A stretch of DNA of 5,264 bases from Planctomycetota bacterium (GTDB taxonomy: Bacteria > Planctomycetota > UBA1135). The position numbers and the translations under genes were made by a program. Every line of letters starts with the position of its first letter. The stretch's first letter is position 1. The stretch lies in NCBI GenBank assembly GCA_002400895.1, contig NVRO01000184.1, positions 1 to 5,264 on the forward strand, written 5' to 3'. This document shows positions 1-5,264 of the stretch, in pieces. The notes under the pieces are model-generated. The model worked only from the letters and a program-made list of their open reading frames with translations. It had not been told where the DNA came from and did no database searches.

Positions 1-115
1 CGTAGTCCCAGCCCAGGCGCTCGGCCAGAAGCCTTGCCAGGGTGCTTTTTCCCGAACCTGACAAGCCGTCCAGAGTTATTACTGAAATCGGATTAGAAAG
101 GTTTGAAGCGGGCAT
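1..115 (-). CDS. cmk: Probable cytidylate kinase, N-terminal fragment (runs off the window)
   Basis: Only the first 38 codons are present; the gene continues past base 1. The peptide starts MPASNLSNPISVITLDG and contains a P-loop, LDGLSGSGKST (residues 15-25), followed by LARLLAERLGWDY. A P-loop opening with Asp-Gly and followed by a helix ending in LGWxY is typical of bacterial cytidylate kinases, which phosphorylate CMP and dCMP with ATP in the cytoplasm; the usual motif has Pro where this one has Leu18. The ATG at 115 is the only reasonable start, because an in-frame TGA lies four codons upstream. The gene lies 63 nt downstream of lpxH on the same strand and may be transcribed with it, but a promoter-like sequence sits directly upstream. 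No Shine-Dalgarno sequence is visible. Other small P-loop kinases (shikimate, dephospho-CoA or adenylate kinase) cannot be excluded from 38 residues. Confidence 0.72.
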   Translation of the reverse strand, partial: MPASNLSNPISVITLDGLSGSGKSTLARLLAERLGWDY

Positions 116-126
116 TTGGACTGCTC

Positions 127-154
127 ATTCTAGGGGTATTAATCCCATGGTCAA
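127..154 (-). promoter_or_regulatory. Candidate sigma-70-like promoter for the cmk-like gene
   Basis: Read on the minus strand, TTGACC (154-149) and TAGAAT (132-127) are separated by 16 nt, close to the -35/-10 consensus and spacing. Initiation about 7 nt after the -10 box would fall only some 5 nt before the ATG at 115, giving a nearly leaderless transcript. The spacer contains a near-palindrome, GGGATTAATACCC, that could bind a repressor. The match is seen in the sequence; promoter activity is inferred. Confidence 0.4.
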
Positions 155-178
155 GCAATCGGCCACCACAAAAAAACT

Positions 179-889
179 CTAAACCTTGAAATACCTGAGC
201 TTTGCGCCGGGTTCCCAGGCGGGCAGGACCTCCAACTCGATTCCCATTCCCAACTCACGGATTTGGGCCTGATGGAGGTGCCCGATTACCACTTTGTTGG
301 CCCCCTTGGCGATGCACTCGTCCTCAATCGCCGAGTCCACCAATGACAATTGATCCAGCGGCTTGCGGGCAACACTACTGGTGCTGTTGGCCCGCATTCG
401 CGCCGCCAGCCAGCGCCTGGTGGAATATGGCAAAGCCCGCAAAAACACCCGTATCGGCCAGCAACGCAGGATTGAACGAAGCAGTTGGTAACCCCGATCA
501 TGGATGCAGAATTGATCGCCATGCACCAACAGGGTTGCGCTACCCGCGCTCCCCAGGAGGACTCCGTCAGCCAGTTCCAGGCGTAATGGCAGGCCATCGG
601 AGGGGCTCATCAACATGTCACGATTACCACGCACGAGAATGGCGCGGCCACCCTTGGCGACAAAATCACTGATGGCGTGGGACAACTTCGGGAAGTGGCC
701 TTCCTCGAATCCGCCCGGCCCAATCCAGGCGTCAAACAAGTCCCCCAGCACCACCAGGCAATGGCGGTGATGGAGTCCGGCCAACTCGGCAACAAAACAA
801 TCGACTTCCGCGCCGCTGTCGGGTCGCAGGTGCAAGTCGGCAACAACCGCCAACTCCCCGTATTCAATGGATATCAGGTGCTGCCGCAT
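179..889 (-). CDS. lpxH: UDP-2,3-diacylglucosamine diphosphatase LpxH (lipid A synthesis)
   Basis: LpxH is a peripheral cytoplasmic-membrane metallophosphoesterase. It hydrolyses UDP-2,3-diacylglucosamine to lipid X and UMP, the fourth step of the Raetz lipid A pathway. From the ATG at 889 the protein is 236 aa, close to the 240 aa of E. coli LpxH. All expected metal ligands are visible: Asp18 and His20 in ADLHL, Asp50 in GDLFDAWIG, Asn89 in GNRD, His123 in HGD, and His204 and His206 in GHLH. The family-specific stretch ALPYSTRRWLAARMRANS (about residues 153-170) separates it from generic calcineurin-like esterases. The ATG at 889 shares its A with the TGA of the upstream regulator (TGATG), which favours it as the start and implies translational coupling. 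A GTG at 919 in the same frame would add 10 residues and lengthen the overlap to 31 nt. The stop is TAG, followed by a run of seven T without a convincing hairpin. Confidence 0.92.
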   Translation of the reverse strand: MRQHLISIEYGELAVVADLHLRPDSGAEVDCFVAELAGLHHRHCLVVLGDLFDAWIGPGGFEEGHFPKLSHAISDFVAKGGRAILVRGNRDMLMSPSDGLPLRLELADGVLLGSAGSATLLVHGDQFCIHDRGYQLLRSILRCWPIRVFLRALPYSTRRWLAARMRANSTSSVARKPLDQLSLVDSAIEDECIAKGANKVVIGHLHQAQIRELGMGIELEVLPAWEPGAKLRYFKV

Positions 890-2223
890 CAGAGACCCAA
901 TTCCCGGCTTTTCTGCCACAAGGCTTTCCGTGAAATGCCCAAGATCTCTGCCGCCTCAACCCGCTTGCCATTACTCGCCGCCAATGCCGCACGGATGGCC
1001 TCTCGCTCTGCCAAGCGCACGGTCTCTCCCAAGCTGGGCATATCAGTGCGGCGAATTACCGTCGCCGCCAACGGGCCACCTGGCAAAAAGTGCTCGCGCC
1101 GCAACAGCTTGGCGCGTCCGCACAAGGCAACTGCGCGCTTGACCGAATTTTCCAATTCACGAACATTACCGGGCCAGTCGTGGTCACGAAGTGCCCCCAG
1201 AGTTGCCGTGGGAACATCGCGTTTGCCCAAGGGGTCGGCATCCTGCAGGAAGTGAGCAACCAATTCGGGAAGGTCATCAAGGTGCTCACGTAACGGCGGC
1301 AACTCCACAGTCAAGACTTCAAGTCGATAGTAGAGGTCTTCACGGAACAACCCGGCTCGCACCAGTTCAACCAGGTCCTGCTTGCTGGCGGCAACAATCC
1401 TCCCGAGGAAGGGTTGCGGCTTGGAAGAGCCGAGCGGCATGAACTCGCGTTCCTGCAGTACCCTCAGGAAACTGGCTTGGGCGGCCAGGGGAAGATCATC
1501 AACATCATCCAGAAAGAGAATGCCACCACCGACGTGGGCCAATAGACCGGAACGATCCTCTTCCGCACCGGTGAATGCACCTTTACGGTAACCGTACAAC
1601 TCGCCCTCGAGAAGATTGGCGGGAATCGCACCACAAGCAACTGGCACCATCACCTCTGAGGCCAGGTCGGAATTGCAATGGAGAAATTTTGCCGCAAGCC
1701 CCTTACCGGTTCCGCTTTCGCCAACCAGGAGAACCGGCGCATCGCCAGCCGCTACTTTTTCGAGGCGTGAGCGCAGCCGGGTCATGGAAGCACTACTACC
1801 GACCAAACGGTCGTGGTACAAGTCGGAGGATTGGGCGCGAAGTTGCTCCAGCTCCCGCCGCATGCTGCGCAGTTCGTCAATCTTGGTGACCAAACTTTCG
1901 AGGGCAGCAATGGGGAAGGGCTTTTGTAGATAGCTGAATGCGCCTCCGCGCATTGCGTCCACCGCCTGGTCAACGGTTGCATAACCTGTCATCACCACCA
2001 CATCAGCAGGAGGATCAAGCAAGCGAGCCCGCTCCAGAGCCTCAATCCCGTCGGCACCTGGCAAACGGCAGTCGGTAACTACCAAATCAAAGTTCTGCTC
2101 CGACATTGCCGCCAGCGCGGCATCTCCACGATAAAGAACCATCACCTGGTGTCCTAACTCTTCGAGTTGGTCGGCCAAGGTAATGGCTAGGCTCTTTTCG
2201 TCTTCTACCAGGAGGATTTCCAT
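889..2223 (-). CDS. NtrC-family sigma-54-dependent response regulator with a variant ATPase site
   Basis: This 444-aa protein has the classic receiver / AAA+ / Fis-type helix-turn-helix layout of a phosphorylation-controlled activator of RNA polymerase-sigma-54. The receiver (about 1-115) keeps the acidic pair Glu7-Asp8, phospho-acceptor Asp51 (VVTDCRLPG), Thr79 and Lys101 (LQKPF). A charged, probably helical linker (about 112-135) follows. The AAA+ domain has Walker A GESGTGKG (168-175), an intact GAFTGA loop (215-220), Walker B LFLDD (236-240), arginine-finger positions Arg294 and Arg300, and sensor II GNVREL (352-357). Three usual ATPase residues differ: Asn to Ala196, Walker B Glu to Asp240, and sensor I Thr-Asn to Ser280-Lys281. 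The C-terminus (about 397-444) ends in a Fis-like helix-turn-helix, AAEILGISRKALWQKSRELG. I chose the ATG at 2223 because MEILLVEDE starts the receiver exactly; the GTG at 2262 would add 13 residues with no family counterpart. No partner histidine kinase is in the window. Its targets are unknown. Confidence 0.93.
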   Translation of the reverse strand: MEILLVEDEKSLAITLADQLEELGHQVMVLYRGDAALAAMSEQNFDLVVTDCRLPGADGIEALERARLLDPPADVVVMTGYATVDQAVDAMRGGAFSYLQKPFPIAALESLVTKIDELRSMRRELEQLRAQSSDLYHDRLVGSSASMTRLRSRLEKVAAGDAPVLLVGESGTGKGLAAKFLHCNSDLASEVMVPVACGAIPANLLEGELYGYRKGAFTGAEEDRSGLLAHVGGGILFLDDVDDLPLAAQASFLRVLQEREFMPLGSSKPQPFLGRIVAASKQDLVELVRAGLFREDLYYRLEVLTVELPPLREHLDDLPELVAHFLQDADPLGKRDVPTATLGALRDHDWPGNVRELENSVKRAVALCGRAKLLRREHFLPGGPLAATVIRRTDMPSLGETVRLAEREAIRAALAASNGKRVEAAEILGISRKALWQKSRELGL

Positions 2224-2287
2224 GCAATGCGGCTCAACCCGCCATCCGATTCTAACGGTCACGGTAAAGTGAGGTTAAACTTTAAGC
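2224..2287. promoter_or_regulatory. Divergent intergenic region between the sigma-54 activator and rpoN
   Basis: These 64 bp separate the start codons of two divergently transcribed genes, so both promoters or 5' leaders must lie here or inside the coding regions. On the minus strand a TAGAAT lies at 2254-2249, with a weak TTTAAC about 19 nt upstream. On the plus strand GAGG at 2271-2274 is the only Shine-Dalgarno-like sequence before rpoN, at a long 13-nt spacing. I found no correctly spaced sigma-54 -24/-12 element. The regulatory role is inferred from layout. Confidence 0.45.
2265..2284. repeat. 6-bp inverted repeat TAAAGT-N8-ACTTTA upstream of rpoN
   Basis: The arms TAAAGT (2265-2270) and ACTTTA (2279-2284) are perfect reverse complements separated by 8 bp, ending 3 nt before the rpoN ATG. 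It could be an operator for a dimeric regulator or a weak AT-rich hairpin in the rpoN leader that encloses the GAGG. The symmetry is directly visible, but a 6-bp repeat can arise by chance. Confidence 0.35.
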
Positions 2288-3688
2288 ATGCGGATGGAAT
2301 ACCAACAACGCCTGAGAATGGAGCAACGCCTGCTCCAGTCGCCACAAATGATTCAGGCCATGCAGGTGCTCCAGCTGACCACATCCGAGCTGCTAGACCG
2401 GGTTGAAGCAGAGTTGGAGGACAATCCATTCCTTGAATCAGCATCAGAAGAGGCCTCCGAGGATGGGGCTGAAGCATCAGAAGCTGAGGGTGACGAAGAC
2501 TTCCCGGAATTGGAGGAGCTCGATCGACTGCTGGAATCCGATGGCAGCCTGCCCCGTTCTTCTGCGGCTGCTGACAGTGACTGGGATGTAATGCAAAACC
2601 TGCCTGCAAGCCAGAGCCACACTCGCGATTCCATCCTTTCCGAGCTGCGCGCCGATGGCAGTAATCGCCTGGAACTGGGGATAGCAGAACTGTTGCTCGC
2701 CGGCATGGACGCAAGGGGATTCCTCCCAAATGGAGTTGAACAACTGGCGATTGGGCACGACATTGCGGTCAACTCTGTCAGTAAGACGCTTGCCCATTTA
2801 CGTGAGCTCACCCACCCGGCCCTGGGTGCTCGTGACCTTAAGGATTGCTACTTGTTACAGCTAAGCGCCATGCCGGAACCACATCCCACTGCCGAGATTC
2901 TGGTCGGTGAGCACTTTGACGAATTACTCGCCAACAAGCTGCCACAAATAGCAGCGGCAATGAAGGTGAGCCTGGCTGAAGTACGGCTCGCGCTTGAGAT
3001 CCTGGCGGTCCTCGACTCGCGGCCATTACAGGAGCTTGAAAATGACGACTCGGTCGCCATCATCCCCGACATCCTGATTGAATGTGACCATCAGGGGGTT
3101 TATCAGGTTTCTCTGGTTCGCGACCGTATCCCCGAGGTGCGCCTGTCCAAAGCGGCACAAATCGCCCTTTCCAAAACCAAGGGTGACAAACGGCTCCACG
3201 AATTTCTGCTCAAAAAGATTGAGCGGGCACGCTGGTTCATCGACGCGATTGGTCAACGCTGTGAAACCCTCCTGCGGATTTCCAAATGCCTGGTTGAACG
3301 CCAACGGGACTTCCTCGACTATGGGCCGGAACGCCAACAGCCGTTGAAGATGCAGGAAGTGGCAGATGAACTCGGCATTCACATCTCCACGGTCTCCCGT
3401 GCGGTTCGCGGTCAATGGGCGCAAACCCCGCAGGGTGTCCTGCGTCTCAAGTCCTTCTTCAGTGGCGGCCAACGAACCAGCAGTGGCGGCAGTGCTTCCC
3501 GCGCATCAATCCAGGAACGGGTGCGAGAAATTATTTCAGCGGAAGATGCAAACTCTCCCTATTCCGACGAGGAGATTGTGCGGATTTTACGCGAACGCAA
3601 TGGGGTTAGGATTGCGCGACGAACAGTAACCAAGTACCGCAAAGCATTCAACATCCCGGCGTCAACAATGCGCCGCAATTTCAGTTGA
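2288..3688 (+). CDS. rpoN: RNA polymerase sigma-54 factor RpoN
   Basis: This is the alternative sigma factor that binds core RNA polymerase and recognises -24/-12 promoters; it needs an AAA+ activator for open-complex formation. At 466 aa it is slightly shorter than E. coli RpoN (477 aa). Region I (about 1-50) is the Gln/Leu-rich activator-responsive segment, including RMEQRLLQSPQMIQAMQVLQ and ending in DNPFLE. Region II (about 51-100) is strongly acidic and low in complexity. The core-binding domain contains GARDLKDCYLLQL (180-192). A helix-turn-helix, MQEVADELGIHISTVSRAV (355-373), recognises the -12 region, and the signature RpoN box is ARRTVTKYRK (443-452). The first ATG (2288) is used here; a second in-frame ATG at 2294 is an alternative. 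The gene is divergent from a sigma-54 activator. The lptB-rpoN-hpf-ptsN arrangement common in Proteobacteria is absent around it. Nothing indicates damage. Confidence 0.97.
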   Translation: MRMEYQQRLRMEQRLLQSPQMIQAMQVLQLTTSELLDRVEAELEDNPFLESASEEASEDGAEASEAEGDEDFPELEELDRLLESDGSLPRSSAAADSDWDVMQNLPASQSHTRDSILSELRADGSNRLELGIAELLLAGMDARGFLPNGVEQLAIGHDIAVNSVSKTLAHLRELTHPALGARDLKDCYLLQLSAMPEPHPTAEILVGEHFDELLANKLPQIAAAMKVSLAEVRLALEILAVLDSRPLQELENDDSVAIIPDILIECDHQGVYQVSLVRDRIPEVRLSKAAQIALSKTKGDKRLHEFLLKKIERARWFIDAIGQRCETLLRISKCLVERQRDFLDYGPERQQPLKMQEVADELGIHISTVSRAVRGQWAQTPQGVLRLKSFFSGGQRTSSGGSASRASIQERVREIISAEDANSPYSDEEIVRILRERNGVRIARRTVTKYRKAFNIPASTMRRNFS

Positions 3689-3863
3689 ATGCCATGGCCG
3701 TGGACCATTGGTCAGTCTCAGTCGACCGCATTACCCAGCAGCAAGGAAAAGTCGTTATCCTTTCGGTTCTTTCCATTCTCGGCCACCCACTCGATGTGGC
3801 TGGTTGTTGCCCTACCAAGAGCCTTGTTGCGCCGCTACCGGCGCCTTCAACTTCCCCGACCCA
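3689..3863. other. Non-coding gap between rpoN and efp
   Basis: This 175-nt stretch contains no convincing gene. A plus-strand frame is open through it into efp, but its residues resemble nothing in EF-P. An imperfect hairpin, CCATGG (3692-3697) with CCATTGG (3705-3711) and one bulged base, lies just after the rpoN stop and lacks a T-run, so it is not a standard intrinsic terminator. A GC-rich hairpin occurs near the efp start. The efp promoter is expected here, but I cannot point to a clear -35/-10 pair. Confidence 0.5.
3829..3844 (+). promoter_or_regulatory. Perfect GC hairpin in the presumed efp leader
   Basis: GCGCCG (3829-3834) and CGGCGC (3839-3844) pair perfectly around a CTAC loop, and GTT before and AAC after could extend the stem past a 4-nt bulge. 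It ends 19 nt before the efp ATG. The downstream sequence is pyrimidine-rich (TTCAACTTCCCC) but not a poly-T tract, so a structured leader is more likely than a terminator. Function is inferred. Confidence 0.35.
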
Positions 3864-4445
3864 ATGCCTGCCATCAAAGCCAATCAAGTCCGCAAGGGCA
3901 ATATCCTAGTCTTCGACGGAGAACTTTTTGTCGTTACTGACTACGAATTTCGCAAACCCGGCAAGGGCGCTTCATTCAACCAGATCAAATGCAAGAACCA
4001 CCGCACCGGGTCGCAAAAATCAATGCGACTGAGTTCGGACGAGACCGTTGAGCGCGCTTTCCTCGAACGACGTCCCTGCTCATTCTCCTACATGGAGGGC
4101 GAGAACTACGTGTTCATGGATGACGAAAATTACGAGCAGTATTTCCTGAGCAGCCTGCTGTGCGCCGATACGATGAAGTTTGTCCGCGAGAACCAGACGA
4201 TTTCAGTTACCTTTTTTGAGGGCGAGGCGATTTCTCTCGATCTTCCGTCATCAGTAATCCTCAAGGTGACCGAGGCGGAACAGGCGGTCAAAGGTGACAG
4301 TGTCACCAATGACAAGAAGGCGGCAGTATGTGAAACCGGCCTCGACGTGCGGGTTCCAATGTTCATCGAAGCGGGTGATTGGATCAAGGTCGGAACCGAA
4401 AACGGCGAATTCCTCAGTCGCGCCAAGGAAGCAGACGCTACCTGA
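3864..4445 (+). CDS. efp: Elongation factor P
   Basis: EF-P binds the ribosome between the P and E sites and relieves stalling at consecutive prolines. The protein is 193 aa, the usual family length, with the expected three-domain layout: KOW-like domain (about 1-64), OB domain (about 65-127) and C-terminal OB domain (about 128-190) ending GEFLSRAKE. The tip loop reads KPGKG with Lys34 at exactly the position that is beta-lysylated by EpmA/EpmB in E. coli, so a modified EF-P is likely; the modifying enzyme is not in the window. Parts of the body, such as the MPxxxANxxRKG start and SFSYMEGENYVFMD, also resemble the paralogue YeiP/EfpL. YeiP has no lysine in this loop, so EF-P is the better call. 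The ATG at 3864 matches the family N-terminus; an in-frame upstream ATG at 3708 would add 52 unrelated residues. No Shine-Dalgarno sequence is visible. Confidence 0.95.
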   Translation: MPAIKANQVRKGNILVFDGELFVVTDYEFRKPGKGASFNQIKCKNHRTGSQKSMRLSSDETVERAFLERRPCSFSYMEGENYVFMDDENYEQYFLSSLLCADTMKFVRENQTISVTFFEGEAISLDLPSSVILKVTEAEQAVKGDSVTNDKKAAVCETGLDVRVPMFIEAGDWIKVGTENGEFLSRAKEADAT

Positions 4446-4463
4446 TTAATCGCGGCCCAAGCA

Positions 4464-5252
4464 TCAGTTCGAGGCCCTGCCATCATTTTTTTTCCGCTTC
4501 TTGATGCGCTTGGTGGCGTGCAGTCGAGAGGCTTGTTTGCGCGCCCGCGCCAGTCCCCTGCGCCATTCCGGATTGATGGTGGAGCCTTCTTCAAGCGCCC
4601 GTTGGATTACTGTAGCCGCCTCTACCGGGTCATCAGTAAGGTAGAAGAGATTCAAGTCTTCTTCATCAATCGTGCCCTCTGCAACCATTGACTTTTTTAT
4701 CCAGCGCAACAAACCACCCCAATAATCCTTGCCCATCAGTACGATTGGAAAGTTTCTCATTTTTGCGGTTTGGATTAAAGTCAACGCTTCGAAAAACTCA
4801 TCCAGGGTGCCAAACCCACCCGGCATCACCACATAACCGAGTGCATACTTGGCAAACATCACCTTGCGAGCAAAGAAATAGTGAAAATCAATGCCGACAT
4901 CCTGAAACGGATTGGGCGATTGCTCGAAGGGCAAGACTATATTCAACCCGACTGAGACTCCACCCCCACGACGAGCGCCCTTGTTGGCGGCTTCCATCAT
5001 GCCCGGACCACCGCCGGTAATGATTCCGTAGCCACGCGAAGCCAACTGGGCTGCAGTTTCTTCAGCGACTTTGTACCACGGGTCGGAGGGCTTGGTGCGG
5101 GCCGAACCAAATATGGAAACCGCCGGGCCGATATCCCGCATGGTGTCAAAACCATCAACAAATTCGCCCATGATTTTGAATACCATCCACGGGTCGCCGG
5201 AGTCTTTGGACTCAAGTTCGTTGTGGATTTTGCGGTGGAAGTGTTTCTTCAT
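4464..5252 (-). CDS. LOG-family (TIGR00730) nucleoside-monophosphate phosphoribohydrolase
   Basis: Members of this Rossmann-fold family, often mislabelled lysine decarboxylase, cleave the N-glycosidic bond of nucleoside 5'-monophosphates. LOG enzymes release cytokinin bases and bacterial PpnN acts on purine and pyrimidine NMPs. The 262-aa protein shows the family landmarks: SIFGSART (46-53), GGGPGMMEAANKGA (80-93), the ARKVMF segment with Arg129-Lys130, and the signature PGGFGTLDEFFE (144-155). The N-terminal stretch WMVFKIMGEFVDGFDTM is one I associate with longer PVC-type homologues. The last 30 or so residues form an Arg/Lys-rich tail beyond the conserved fold. The ATG at 5252 is the first visible start, but the frame stays open to the window edge, so the true start may lie beyond it. 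The gene is convergent with efp, with 18 nt between stop codons. The exact substrate cannot be read from the sequence. Confidence 0.88.
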   Translation of the reverse strand: MKKHFHRKIHNELESKDSGDPWMVFKIMGEFVDGFDTMRDIGPAVSIFGSARTKPSDPWYKVAEETAAQLASRGYGIITGGGPGMMEAANKGARRGGGVSVGLNIVLPFEQSPNPFQDVGIDFHYFFARKVMFAKYALGYVVMPGGFGTLDEFFEALTLIQTAKMRNFPIVLMGKDYWGGLLRWIKKSMVAEGTIDEEDLNLFYLTDDPVEAATVIQRALEEGSTINPEWRRGLARARKQASRLHATKRIKKRKKNDGRASN

Positions 5253-5264
5253 GTACTCAGGATA

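Noticed and set aside
165..182. T-run after the lpxH stop as a terminator
   Set aside because: No GC-rich hairpin directly precedes the seven T on the minus strand.
677..1255. Long plus-strand open frame (192 codons) antisense to the regulator and lpxH
   Set aside because: It is a shadow of two well-supported minus-strand genes, shows no recognisable domain, and has an arginine/serine/proline-rich composition typical of antisense frames.
889..2223. Idea that the regulator is a broken pseudogene
   Set aside because: The frame is intact over 444 codons with receiver, GAFTGA, sensor II and helix-turn-helix all preserved; the substitutions are confined to specific catalytic positions.
2224..2262. 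13-residue N-terminal extension of the regulator from the GTG at 2262
   Set aside because: Receiver domains start a few residues before the first beta strand; MEILLVEDE at 2223 fits, and the extension has no family counterpart.
3692..3711. Bulged hairpin just after the rpoN stop as a rho-independent terminator
   Set aside because: It has only six pairs with a bulge and no following T-tract; kept only as a note in the intergenic description.
3797..3810. Possible sigma-54 promoter TGGC-N6-TTGC upstream of efp
   Set aside because: The consensus needs TGGC-N7-TTGC (10 nt between GG and GC). This has 9, and the spacing is strict.
3708..3863. 52-codon in-frame N-terminal extension of EF-P from the ATG at 3708
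   Set aside because: The residues match no EF-P feature, the length would exceed the family norm, and the ATG at 3864 reproduces the family N-terminus with Lys34 in register.
4451..4493. Possible intrinsic terminator after efp: GGCC/GGCC pairing before a T8 run
   Set aside because: The stem is only four pairs with a 15-nt loop, and the T-run begins 9 nt after it. The T8 is better explained as lysine/asparagine codons of the opposite-strand gene.

Overview
The window carries six protein-coding genes, two of them at the edges, in three blocks. It looks like chromosomal housekeeping DNA from a Gram-negative bacterium with lipid A: an LpxH-type hydrolase is present with all its metal ligands. 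GC content is moderate to high. The wording of RpoN (the helix-turn-helix stretch KMQEVADELGIHISTVSRAV and an RpoN box ARRTVTKYRK) and of the LOG-family protein reminds me most of Planctomycetota or wider PVC-group proteins. That placement is recalled family resemblance, not a computed phylogeny. I see no transposon, integrase, phage gene, CRISPR array, tRNA or rRNA.

Left block (1-2223, minus strand). In transcription order this is a sigma-54-dependent response regulator, lpxH, and the first 38 codons of a P-loop kinase that is probably cytidylate kinase (cmk). The regulator stop and the favoured lpxH start share one base (TGATG), so the two are probably translationally coupled. A 63-nt gap with a plausible sigma-70-like promoter precedes cmk.

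Centre (2224-3688). A 64-bp divergent intergenic region separates the regulator from rpoN, which encodes sigma-54 itself, so the sigma factor and one of its activators sit back to back. A 6-bp inverted repeat lies just in front of the rpoN start.

Right block (3689-5252). After a 175-nt non-coding gap with a small GC hairpin comes efp (elongation factor P, with the modifiable Lys34). A LOG-family nucleoside-monophosphate phosphoribohydrolase faces it on the minus strand with only 18 nt between stop codons.

The most interesting item is the regulator. It keeps the GAFTGA sigma-54 contact loop, Walker A and both arginine-finger positions. However, it has substitutions at both residues of the 'glutamate switch' (Asn to Ala, Glu to Asp) and at the sensor I Thr-Asn pair (Ser-Lys). 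It may therefore be an activator with altered ATPase control, encoded next to rpoN and coupled to a lipid A gene. I did not find a clearly new multi-gene system; the rest is conserved core machinery.
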